A DNA stretch of 44,988 bases. Source: Chloracidobacterium sp. CP2_5A (GTDB lineage: Bacteria > Acidobacteriota > Blastocatellia > Chloracidobacteriales > Chloracidobacteriaceae). The notes beneath the pieces are model-generated. The model was not told the origin of the DNA. It searched no databases and saw nothing but the letters and a program-made list of their open reading frames with translations. Of the stretch, positions 1 to 7,767 are shown piece by piece. Location of the stretch: NCBI GenBank assembly GCA_002254845.1, contig NKPT01000027.1, positions 1 through 44,988 on the forward strand, given 5' to 3'. The position numbers were made by a program, and so were the translations under genes. The number at the start of each line of letters is the position of its first letter. Position 1 is the stretch's first letter.

Positions 1-329
1 CGCCTGTCCCCGCCGCGGTTGAGACGCGCGGGTCCGCGCCGGCGACCGCCCCGGATGAAGCCGTCATCCGGCGCATTGCCGCGCAGCTCGTCGCGGAGCG
101 CCTCGCCGAGCCGTCGGGCCGCCGCGACGCCGAACTCGAAACGCGCCTGAATCTGGCCCTTGACGCTCGAATGAAGCGCCAGCGCGCTGAATTGCTCCAG
201 TTGGTCAGCCGACTCAACCGCGAGCAGCGGCTGCAACTGGCCGCTTGGCTTCAGGAAAATGAATCCCGGTCGGGGCCGGACCTGCTCGATTTGGTGAGCG
301 CTTTGCCCGGCGCCGAGGGCGACGAGTAG
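1..329 (+). CDS. C-terminal end of an unknown helical protein (5' partial)
   Basis: An open frame enters from the left edge (first full codon at base 3) and ends at the TAG at 327-329, giving about 108 residues. The translation is rich in Ala, Arg, Leu, Glu and Gln, and looks almost entirely alpha-helical, with heptad-like Leu spacing in the stretch containing RAELLQLVSRLNREQRLQL. No signal sequence, membrane segment or catalytic motif is visible in the part present. It converges on the RNR-like gene, with only 19 bases between the two stops. I do not recognise the family; a stress or metal-sensing helical periplasmic protein is possible, but nothing seen here proves it. Confidence 0.6.
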   Translation, partial: PVPAAVETRGSAPATAPDEAVIRRIAAQLVAERLAEPSGRRDAELETRLNLALDARMKRQRAELLQLVSRLNREQRLQLAAWLQENESRSGPDLLDLVSALPGAEGDE

Positions 330-348
330 GGCGATGCGTAGGTCACGC

Positions 349-2445
349 TTATCGTAAGTCGGGTGTATAGCGGGCGCGCCGGCGGCGCTCGCCCTTACTT
401 GCCGCTGACCAGCCGGAAACCCGACTGTAGCGGTTGGTCGCCATCGCCAGCGTTTCCACCTGCGCCGCGCCGCAGGCCGCGCAGGCGGTCGCGCTGCTAG
501 CCGCAACGTGGCCGCAAACGCTGCACGCCGTAAATTCTGGCGACACCATCAGCCCCATGGTAACGCCATTGGCGCGAATGCCGGCCACCGCCTCAGCCAG
601 TCGCTCTGGCGTCGGAAGATCGTCGCCTAGCCAGACATCGGTGGTGGCGTTGAGCAAGTTGCCGCGCTGAACCTCGCCTTCCCACTGCGCGCGTTGCTGA
701 AGCGGCACCGCCGCGAACGGGGAAAGCTTGGCCCCATTGACGTAACTCTCAAAGTCGCCCTCGTCGGCTAATCGATAGCCGTCGGCGGCCCGCGGAAAGA
801 GCCGCGCATCCAGGCGGGCGAAGCGCTCGGTCATGCCTTCGCTATGCGACTCGGTCAAAACGAAGCGCGTTTTGTGACGCGATGAGAGGCGCCGAGCCTC
901 GGCGGCAAGATGCGCGATGACGTCGGCTCCAAAATCGCGCGCGGCGGCGGATTCGTGCATCCTCTGCCCCGTCACGGCCTGCGTCAAATCGTCAAGGCCC
1001 ACCGGACAGAGCCGGTGGGTTGTCCGGCTCAGCTTCAGAAATGGCCGCCCGCCGCGCCGCGCCGCCAACAGCGCCAGCGGCCCGTCTTCGCCGCGGGCGA
1101 GAAGCTTTTCCAGAAACACGCGCTTTTCCAGATGCGACTGCGCCGCGATGTCCATGAGTCGGGTCAGCTCTTCAAAAATCTCGACCGTTTTGCCAGGGCG
1201 CGCGCGATAGGCCGCGCGCGGCAGGTTGATGGCAACGGCTTGAAAGGCCGCCGCGCACCACTCATCCGTTCCGGTGTCAGCGAAAGCCGCCGCATAAGAC
1301 AAGCCAAATCGGTTGACAAAAGCCTGCTCCGGCGTGTGGTCAAAGGCGAACCACACATTGCCGCGCTCAAGCAGGGCGCGGCCAGCCTCGGTCGCCAGCG
1401 CTTGCCAGTCGCCTTCCGTATCTTCCGGCGTGACGTGCAGCGCTAGGCGAATACCCGAAAGCGGCAGCTTTTGACCGTTCCCGTCCCGATACGCCGCAAA
1501 CAGCGACCAGAGAAAGCGCCGCGCCGTGAGCGTGTAGTCAAGGTACGTTTTGCCGGAAGAGCTTCCGCCCGTCCCCAGCGCCGGCTGGCAGGCGAGGTAG
1601 TCCGGCGCGCGCCAGTCAAGATGGATGACGCAAGTTGGCAGGTCGCCGCCGCGCCCGACCGCCGTGGCGGACAGCTCGAAAATCAAGGCCTCGGCGACTT
1701 GCAGCAGCTCGCGGTCGCTTAGCCCCTCCAGATAGGGCGCGAGGCTGAAGTTGACGGCGTCCCATTCAACCGCGCCGTTGACATAGCCCTGAAGCGCGGC
1801 GGACGACTTGACCAAGTGGGCGACCAGCACCTCCGGATGCCGCGCCGGGCGCGAAGCCGCAAACCGATTCGGCAGGGCGAAGCCGTGGCGCTTGACGACA
1901 TCCGGCGACTGGATGATGGCGTAGGGGCGGTCAATCGCGCCCAAGTCCTGAATGAAAATATCGCCCATCAGATGGGCTTCCGCCACCGGCGCGGAAAAAA
2001 CGGACAGCAGCGCGTATTCGCGCTTGATGGCCGCGGCGATTTCAAGCCCGGTGCCTTCCGGCGTGAGCGGCAACGCCGTGGCGCGCTGGCCGGATTGCCG
2101 AATAATCCGGTCAATGTCAGCCACCGGCAGACCCAGCCGCAAGTTCGTCCGGTATTCGGCGTCAAAGCCGTATTCGATCAGCTTGGCGTCAATCAGCGTC
2201 CGCAGCAGCGAGGAGGTGACCCGCCGGAGCGAGGACTGGCGGACGATGTTCTCGATTTCCTGAGCGATGCGCTGGGCAGATTCCGCGCGCAGGCCTATCT
2301 CATGCCGCAGCGACTCGACAATCCGGCGCGCGTCAAAGCCGGCGACGCTGTCGTCAGAGCGGCGGACAATCATTTGCGCGCCGTCATCCGCCGCTTCAGA
2401 TGACGAAAGCTCTGGCAATGGGCTGACAGGCGGCGCTTCAGGCAT
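349..2445 (-). CDS. nrdD: Anaerobic (class III) ribonucleotide reductase-like protein with ATP cone
   Basis: A protein of 698 residues. Residues about 25-120 form an ATP cone (IVRRSDDSVAGFDARRI at its start), the allosteric nucleotide-binding module of RNRs. The body follows the NrdD fold: LVKSSAALQGYVNGAVEWDAVNFSLAPYL is typical of the barrel, AINLPRAAYR matches the TINLPR strand, and FVLTESHSEGMTERFARLD matches the family's TPAE region. The C-terminus has two zinc-ribbon pairs (CSVC and CAAC) and ends with RVSGW, the glycyl-radical loop position. Class III enzymes reduce ribonucleotides without oxygen after activation by NrdG; no nrdG is in the window. Cysteines expected in the finger loop and at the YC site are not obvious (see findings). 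I chose the internal ATG at 2445 because AGGAA lies just upstream; an earlier in-frame ATG at 2499 has no such site. Confidence 0.75.
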   Translation of the reverse strand: MPEAPPVSPLPELSSSEAADDGAQMIVRRSDDSVAGFDARRIVESLRHEIGLRAESAQRIAQEIENIVRQSSLRRVTSSLLRTLIDAKLIEYGFDAEYRTNLRLGLPVADIDRIIRQSGQRATALPLTPEGTGLEIAAAIKREYALLSVFSAPVAEAHLMGDIFIQDLGAIDRPYAIIQSPDVVKRHGFALPNRFAASRPARHPEVLVAHLVKSSAALQGYVNGAVEWDAVNFSLAPYLEGLSDRELLQVAEALIFELSATAVGRGGDLPTCVIHLDWRAPDYLACQPALGTGGSSSGKTYLDYTLTARRFLWSLFAAYRDGNGQKLPLSGIRLALHVTPEDTEGDWQALATEAGRALLERGNVWFAFDHTPEQAFVNRFGLSYAAAFADTGTDEWCAAAFQAVAINLPRAAYRARPGKTVEIFEELTRLMDIAAQSHLEKRVFLEKLLARGEDGPLALLAARRGGRPFLKLSRTTHRLCPVGLDDLTQAVTGQRMHESAAARDFGADVIAHLAAEARRLSSRHKTRFVLTESHSEGMTERFARLDARLFPRAADGYRLADEGDFESYVNGAKLSPFAAVPLQQRAQWEGEVQRGNLLNATTDVWLGDDLPTPERLAEAVAGIRANGVTMGLMVSPEFTACSVCGHVAASSATACAACGAAQVETLAMATNRYSRVSGWSAASKGERRRRARYTPDLR

Positions 2446-2568
2446 CGTTCCTATGATGGCTCGCGGCCCGCATCCCGATAGGGAGCCGCGACAGGGCAAG
2501 GCATTGCAAAAGATTTCCGATCAAAAGCGTTCTGGCCGGCTGGCCGACAACTGGGCTAACTTTTGGAA

Positions 2569-2597
2569 ACTGTAGCACATCGCGCCAATACGCTCAA
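2569..2597 (-). promoter_or_regulatory. Putative sigma70-type promoter for the RNR-like gene
   Basis: On the minus strand TTGAGC (2597-2592) is followed after 17 bases by TACAGT (2574-2569). Spacing is ideal and both hexamers are partial matches to consensus. It lies about 120 bases upstream of the chosen ATG, between the metalloprotease stop and the RNR-like gene. Found by eye only. Confidence 0.3.
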
Positions 2598-2683
2598 AAA
2601 TTAGCCTTGCCCGCCGTCGCCTGCCCGCCCGCTCGGCGCGGGGCGAAACGGCGGCGCCCCAGGGAGTCTTTTCAAGACTTGCG

Positions 2684-4099
2684 CTAAAAATTCCGACGAT
2701 GGTCGTCCCTTTTGGACAGTCGCTCGACGATGGCCCGGGCGTCGGCCCCGGACGGCAGCCCTTCCAAAATGAAGACCTTCGCGCCGCGCCGCTCAATATA
2801 AACGCCCTCGCCCGCCATGAGGTCGGCCTGCGAGCGGTCGAAGTCTTGCCGCGGAAAGCGCCGCTGCGTCCGCTCGGCATAGGCGCTGAAGAACGCCTGC
2901 GCGGCGGCGGCGGCGTCCCAGCGCGTGGACTGAATGAGGCAGAGCTGTCCGGTTGAACGGCGCTCGTAGAGCGCCGAGCGGTCGCCGCCCCACCCCTGCG
3001 CCGCCTGCTTCGCCCGCTTTTCATCTATAAACTTGCCAAGAATGAGCCGGTAGCCGAGCTCGCCCTGCACGTCGTCGGTCACAAAGCGCCAGTCGTCGCC
3101 GAGCGCGTCCGTCAGGTCCGGCAGCGCGACGGCCACGGGCCGCTCGCGGGCGAAGTATTTTTCCGGGTGCAGAATTTGTTCGGTGCTTTCCGGCAGGTCG
3201 GTAAAAGCGCGGGAAACTCGCGCCCAGCCGCCGTCGCGCAGCAGCGCCTGGACGAAATCCGCGCCGCCCGCGTAGGGAAACAACAACAGTTGCTTGAGCG
3301 CCTTCGGGGCGGCGACGAGCGCGGGCGTTTTCTTCGGATCCTCGCTGAGCGCGCCTGAGGTTTCCAGCAGCGCGCCAATCGAAAGCGGCATTTTGCGAAT
3401 GTCTAAGCGTCCATCGAATGCGTAAGCCAGCATCGCTACGGTCGCGTCGCCCTCAATCAGGGCGCGGGCGGCGACGTCGCGGTCGCTGTTGCCTTTCGCG
3501 GGCTTCTCAAAGCGTCGCAGATCGAAGTGCTGATCCTGGAGCGCGTGGGTTAGCTCGTGGGCGATGGCGATGCGCTGGCTGTCAGGGTCGTCGCTGACGA
3601 GGCTTTCCGTGAGCACAAACTCGCCGGTCTTCGGCTGATAAAAGCCGGCGATTTGCTCGGTCAACAGTCGAATCATTTCCTCGCGCAGACTGTAATCCTT
3701 TGGAATGAGCGCCAGCGCGACGAGCATCTTGCTCTGGGCCGCAAGCTCTTCCGGCGTTTGCGACGACTCAAAGTCCTGGATGACAAATTGCTCGACCTCT
3801 TTCCGCGAGCGATAGCCTGACTTGACCGGACGCCTGATGGGCAGCTCGCGCAGGCGCGCTACGTCGCGCAGGATGGCGTTGGTTTCAGCCAGCGCAGCCG
3901 CCACCTTGGGCGGCACGGCGCGCCGCTGGGCTGGCGCGCTGCTAACCAGCGCCAACGCCAGCGCGATGATGGCCAGCCGGCGGAGCGCGCCCCGGAGGGA
4001 AAGGGGCTGGGCGCGACCGCTCGCGGCCCCTTGCTTCGCCCCCTGGCGGCGCGGAAACGGTTTCGGCTGCGGCGTTTGGGCAGGGCGGAAAAACGGCAT
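2684..4099 (-). CDS. Secreted zinc metalloprotease (HExxH family)
   Basis: A protein of 471 residues. A basic, Pro-rich N-terminus precedes a hydrophobic signal segment at about 40-57 ending SSAPAQ, so export to the periplasm or membrane anchoring is likely. The catalytic zinc motif HELTH is at 181-185, followed by ALQDQHFDL, and a Glu in ALIEGDAT at 217 is placed as the third zinc ligand of a gluzincin. This matches a family of uncharacterised secreted metalloproteases common in acidobacteria and related phyla; the substrate is unknown. A ribosome site (AGGAG) lies 11 bases before the ATG. It is divergent from the EF-G paralogue across about 300 bases and is followed by the RNR-like gene, which has its own promoter candidate. 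Confidence 0.8.
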   Translation of the reverse strand: MPFFRPAQTPQPKPFPRRQGAKQGAASGRAQPLSLRGALRRLAIIALALALVSSAPAQRRAVPPKVAAALAETNAILRDVARLRELPIRRPVKSGYRSRKEVEQFVIQDFESSQTPEELAAQSKMLVALALIPKDYSLREEMIRLLTEQIAGFYQPKTGEFVLTESLVSDDPDSQRIAIAHELTHALQDQHFDLRRFEKPAKGNSDRDVAARALIEGDATVAMLAYAFDGRLDIRKMPLSIGALLETSGALSEDPKKTPALVAAPKALKQLLLFPYAGGADFVQALLRDGGWARVSRAFTDLPESTEQILHPEKYFARERPVAVALPDLTDALGDDWRFVTDDVQGELGYRLILGKFIDEKRAKQAAQGWGGDRSALYERRSTGQLCLIQSTRWDAAAAAQAFFSAYAERTQRRFPRQDFDRSQADLMAGEGVYIERRGAKVFILEGLPSGADARAIVERLSKRDDHRRNF

Positions 4100-4397
4100 G
4101 ACGCAGGCGATCTCCTGTCAGCGAAAGCTTGGCGCCGACCGACAATAATCACGCCAACTGAAAAATGCCATGCCTCTGAAAAATGTCAGGCGCAGGCCCT
4201 AATCTGCGCCCCGGGGACGCTGAGCGAAAGTTTTTTTGCGGGCGAGCGAGTCGGCAAAGTACGTTTTAATACCTACGTTTCGCCACCTGCTGTTCGTGGT
4301 GGCATGCCGTGGCCATCGCTCGATTCCAGCAGCGCGTCATTGTCGCCATGGCGCGCTCCCTGTTGCAACCATTGGACTGGAAAGGAGTTTTTGCGGC
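4100..4397. other. Divergent intergenic region with an imperfect 18-bp repeat
   Basis: This 298-base gap separates the metalloprotease (minus) and the EF-G paralogue (plus). It contains two imperfect copies of an 18-bp unit beginning CTGAAAAATG at 4158 and 4176. The open frame of the EF-G paralogue extends back to 4236, but that extension is not EF-G-like and has no ribosome site, so I treat it as leader. No convincing promoter pair was found. Confidence 0.4.
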
Positions 4398-6500
4398 ATG
4401 AACATTTTCGCCACCCCTCACCTACGCAACGTCGCGCTCGTCGGTCACGGGCACGCCGGCAAGACTTCGCTGACGGCGGCGATGCTCTACACGATGGGCG
4501 CGACGCCGCGCCTGGGCAAGGTCGCCGATGGAACGACGGTCACTGATTTTGATGAAGTCGCCGTGGCGCATCAGCTTTCAACCCATCTGAGCGTCGCGCG
4601 CGGCGTGTGGCGCGACCACAAAATCAACTTGCTCGACACGCCTGGCGCGCCGGCCTTTATGCTCGAGAGCCGCCCGGCGCTGCGCGCCGCTGAAACCGCG
4701 CTGCTTGTCATTGACGCCCACAACGGCGTCGAAATCGGGACCGAGCAGGCGCGGCAATACGCGGCGGAATTCAACCTGCCCTGCTTCGTTTTTATTAATA
4801 AGCTCGACAAGGAGCAGACCGATGTCGGGGCCTGCCTGACCGCGCTGGCCGAGGCGTGCGACCTCCGCCCGGTTTTGCTCCAGCTGCCTATTGGAACAGA
4901 AAAGCACTTTCGCGGCGTCGCGGATGTGCTGCGCCAACGAGCGTTGCTGTATCAACCCGACGGGAGCGGAACATTTACCGAGGACAACATCCCAACCTCG
5001 CTGACGGAAGCGGTCGCTAAGGCTCGCGAGACGCTGATCGAGCGCGTGGCCGAAACCGATGACCGCTTGCTGGAAGCCTTTTTCGAACGCGGAACGCTCA
5101 CCGACGAAGAGCTCTTCGCGGCGTTGCCGAAGGCGATTGCCGCGCACCTGCTGACGCCGGTCTTGGTTGGCTCGGCAACGCTCAATATCGGCATTGCGCC
5201 GCTGCTGGATGCGCTGACGCGTTTCGCGCCCGATCCGGCGCATGTCGGCGGCTGGCTTGGCACGTCGCCGCTCGACGCCGACTTGGTTTCGCCGCGTCAT
5301 GTGACCGATGACGAGCCTTTCGCCGGGTACGTCTTCAAGACGCTCGACGACCAGTTCAATCGCATTTCGCTGTGCAAGGTGGTGTCGGGCGTTCTGCGCG
5401 CCGATACGCTGGTGGTCAACGGCGGGCGCGGCTCGCTTGAGAAAATCGCGGCCCTGTACCTGCCACAGGGCAAGCAGCTCGAAAAAATTACGGAAGTTCA
5501 TGCCGGCGATATTGTCGCCTTGACCAAGCTCAAGGATACGCATACGGGCGACACGCTGTGCGACAAGTCCGCGCCGGTGCGGTTCGCGCCAGTGGCGATG
5601 CCGGAACCGGCAATCGCTTTCGCCATCAAGCCAAAATCGCGGGCCGACGAAGACAAGCTTTCCGGGGCGGTCGGCAAGCTGCTTGAACAAGACGCGACGC
5701 TGCGTTACGCGCGCGATCCGCAGACCAAGGAGTTCATCCTCTCCGGCTGTAACCAGCAGCACATCGAGCTGACGGTCGAGCGGCTGCAAAAATGGTATGG
5801 CGTAGAGGTTGCCCTGCAGGCGCCTAAAGTGGCGTACCTTGAGACCTTCAAGGGGCGCGTCGAGGTTCATGCGCGGCACAAGAAGCAGACCGGCGGGCGC
5901 GGGCAGTTCGGCGACTGCAAGTGCGTCTTCGAGGCGCTGCCGCCTGGGACGGGCTTCCGCTTCGTGGACAAGATCGTTGGCGGCGTCATCCCGCAGCAGT
6001 TTCGCCCGGCGGTGGAGAAGGGCATTGTGGAGGCCGCCGAGCAGGGGGCGCTGGCTGGCTATCCGGTGGTGGATTTCCAGGTTGAGCTGGTGGATGGCTC
6101 GTACCACACCGTGGATTCGGATGAGCTGTCGTTCCGACTGGCTGGGCGCAAGGCGTTTCGCGCGGCCATGGAAAAGGTCAAGCTCGTCTTGCTGGAGCCG
6201 ATTATGCAAGTGGAGGTCAGCGTGCCGAGCGAGGTCGCGGGCGATGCGATGAGCGACCTTTCAACGCGGCGCGGGCGCATCTTAGGCATCAGCGCCAAGG
6301 GCAATCGGCAGATCATCGCGGCCCACGTTCCGCTGGGCGAAATGCTGAGCTACGCGACGGCGCTCAACTCGCTCGCCAGCGGGCGCGGGAGCTATGCGAT
6401 GCGGTTTGCGCGCTACGATGAAGCGCCGCCGCAGGTCGCGCAGCGCGTCGTCGCGGAAGCGCAGGCGGCGGGTCGCGTTCGGGCGCTCGAAGAGGTCTGA
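4398..6500 (+). CDS. Elongation factor G paralogue (EF-G-like translational GTPase)
   Basis: A 700-residue, full-length EF-G-fold GTPase. The P-loop GHGHAGKTS is at 16-24, switch I contains TDFDE at about 49-53, the G3 motif DTPG is at 80-83 and the G4 motif NKLD at 134-137. Domain IV includes the RHKKQTGGRGQFGDC segment and domain V has IMQVEVSVPSE. The P-loop differs from canonical EF-G (GHIDAGKTT) and switch I has TDF in place of TMDW-like sequence, which marks the EF-G-II/FusA2-type paralogues, not the main translocase. Related paralogues are variously reported in ribosome recycling or stress translation; the role here is not known. A clear AGGAG at 4383 supports the ATG at 4398. It stands alone and is followed by a strong intrinsic terminator. 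Confidence 0.88.
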   Translation: MNIFATPHLRNVALVGHGHAGKTSLTAAMLYTMGATPRLGKVADGTTVTDFDEVAVAHQLSTHLSVARGVWRDHKINLLDTPGAPAFMLESRPALRAAETALLVIDAHNGVEIGTEQARQYAAEFNLPCFVFINKLDKEQTDVGACLTALAEACDLRPVLLQLPIGTEKHFRGVADVLRQRALLYQPDGSGTFTEDNIPTSLTEAVAKARETLIERVAETDDRLLEAFFERGTLTDEELFAALPKAIAAHLLTPVLVGSATLNIGIAPLLDALTRFAPDPAHVGGWLGTSPLDADLVSPRHVTDDEPFAGYVFKTLDDQFNRISLCKVVSGVLRADTLVVNGGRGSLEKIAALYLPQGKQLEKITEVHAGDIVALTKLKDTHTGDTLCDKSAPVRFAPVAMPEPAIAFAIKPKSRADEDKLSGAVGKLLEQDATLRYARDPQTKEFILSGCNQQHIELTVERLQKWYGVEVALQAPKVAYLETFKGRVEVHARHKKQTGGRGQFGDCKCVFEALPPGTGFRFVDKIVGGVIPQQFRPAVEKGIVEAAEQGALAGYPVVDFQVELVDGSYHTVDSDELSFRLAGRKAFRAAMEKVKLVLLEPIMQVEVSVPSEVAGDAMSDLSTRRGRILGISAKGNRQIIAAHVPLGEMLSYATALNSLASGRGSYAMRFARYDEAPPQVAQRVVAEAQAAGRVRALEEV

Positions 6501-6524
6501 TCGCCCTGCCCGGACGACTTGCCT

Positions 6525-6574
6525 GCCGGCGGACAGTCGCGGCCAAGCGGGGCGCAGTTGTCCGCCGGCTTTTT
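6525..6574 (+). terminator. Rho-independent terminator of the EF-G paralogue
   Basis: An 11-bp perfect stem, GCCGGCGGACA (6525-6535) pairing with TGTCCGCCGGC (6559-6569), is followed directly by TTTTT. The loop is 23 bases. It lies 25 bases after the EF-G paralogue stop codon. Confidence 0.85.
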
Positions 6575-6659
6575 CAGCCCGTTTTTCGGCGCGGCAAGCG
6601 GCGCGCCGCTCGCGTTTTGCAAGTCGCCTCGGATGGCGGCCTTGCGAGCCTAAAAAGGC

Positions 6660-6863
6660 CTAGCCGCCGCTGGATATTTTCCGCAAGCGGGCGAGTCGCC
6701 ACGCGCCGTAGAGCGTGAGCAGCGCCCCGCCGGCGGCGCGAAGCGCAGGTCGCGGCGGCGGCGATATCGCCCACTGAATGAGATACCACGCGCCCGCTAG
6801 AACGAAAGCCGAAGGCAAAATATAGCTTGCCAGCGGAGGGCGCGTTTTCTTTTCCAGCGTCAT
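6660..6863 (-). CDS. Small membrane protein of unknown function
   Basis: A protein of 67 residues if it starts at the ATG at 6863, which has a GAGAAG-like site 10 bases upstream. A longer version starting at 6914 (84 residues) is possible. The sequence has two hydrophobic segments (YILPSAFVLAGAWYLIQWAI and a second around ALLTLYGAWRLARL) separated by a Pro-rich turn, as expected for a hairpin inner-membrane protein with a basic C-terminus. It is divergent from the SDR gene. I do not recognise a family, and the gene is called from composition and topology only. Confidence 0.5.
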   Translation of the reverse strand: MTLEKKTRPPLASYILPSAFVLAGAWYLIQWAISPPPRPALRAAGGALLTLYGAWRLARLRKISSGG

Positions 6864-6967
6864 CAGCGTGAACTTCTCGATAGCGGTTGCCAGACCTCCG
6901 CGACACCATGCCATAGTCTAACGGGACGGCCAAAGCCAACTCCGGCCACAGCGAGGATGCAAAAGCC

Positions 6968-7699
6968 GTGGAACTTGCTGGAAGCGTCGCTTTGGTGACG
7001 GGCGGCGCGCGTCGCCTCGGAGCCGCCATGACGCGCGCCTTGGCGGCGCGCGGCGCCTGCGTGGCGCTCCACTGCCAGACCTCGCTCGCGGCGGCCGAGA
7101 CCCTGGCCGCCGAGTTGCGGGCCAGCGGCGGGACGGTTGAGGTTTTTTCAGCCGATTTGCGCCGCGCCTCCGAGGCGGACGCCCTCTTCGAGGCGATTCA
7201 GCGCCGCTTCGGCGCGCTGCACGTTCTGGTCAACAACGCCGCTATTTTCGAGCGCCGACCATTTCTAGAGCTGACCGACGCCGATTGGGAGCGAACCCTT
7301 GCGGTCAATCTGACCGCGCCATTTTGGTGCGCGCGGCGCGCCGCCGCGCTGATGGTGGCGCAGGGGCAAGGCAAAATTATCAACTTGGCTTGCGTTGGGG
7401 GCGCGCGACCGTGGGCGGCGTACGTCCACTACAACGTTTCCAAGGCCGGCCTCATCATGCTGACCGAAAGCATGGCGAAAGCTCTTTCGCCGACGGTGCA
7501 GGTCAACGCCATCGCGCCCGGCAGGGTTGATTTTTCAGAGGCTGTTGACGCCGGCCGGGACGGGCGCGTGACGCCGGATGACATTGTCCAGGCGCTACTT
7601 TACTTGCTCGGCGCGGATGCCGTTACCGGCGAGACGCTGTTTGTGGATGCCGGCTACCGCTTGGGACTGACGCCCGATCGCGTAGCTCGTCAAGCCTGA
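6968..7699 (+). CDS. Short-chain dehydrogenase/reductase, pteridine-reductase (FolM)-like
   Basis: A 243-residue Rossmann-fold SDR starting at GTG. The cofactor loop TGGARRLG is at 11-18, NNAA at 89-92, the structural Asn at 114 (AVNLTAP), and the catalytic YxxxK at 155-159. The Arg inside the glycine-rich loop (GARRLG) is characteristic of NADPH-dependent pteridine reductases such as PTR1 and FolM, which reduce dihydrofolate or dihydromonapterin. The usual catalytic Ser, 13 residues before the Tyr, is Cys142 here (NLACVGG). Pterin-linked genes occur elsewhere in the window (folP, carbinolamine dehydratase), which fits but does not prove the role. A GAGGA at about 6951 serves as ribosome site. 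Confidence 0.75.
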   Translation: MELAGSVALVTGGARRLGAAMTRALAARGACVALHCQTSLAAAETLAAELRASGGTVEVFSADLRRASEADALFEAIQRRFGALHVLVNNAAIFERRPFLELTDADWERTLAVNLTAPFWCARRAAALMVAQGQGKIINLACVGGARPWAAYVHYNVSKAGLIMLTESMAKALSPTVQVNAIAPGRVDFSEAVDAGRDGRVTPDDIVQALLYLLGADAVTGETLFVDAGYRLGLTPDRVARQA

Positions 7700-7767
7700 C
7701 CCATGCATGCTAGGCTTGCAAGACTTTGCGTAAAAGTTTCGATTCTTTTGCCTAAAGTGAGAAAACG

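Noticed and set aside
2665-2680. Hairpin AGTCTT-TTC-AAGACT after the metalloprotease gene as a terminator
   Set aside because: The stem is short and no T-run follows on the minus strand.
4578-6209. 543-residue open frame on the minus strand inside the EF-G paralogue
   Set aside because: It is an antisense shadow of a clear GTPase gene; the translation is Arg/Gln/His-rich with no motifs.
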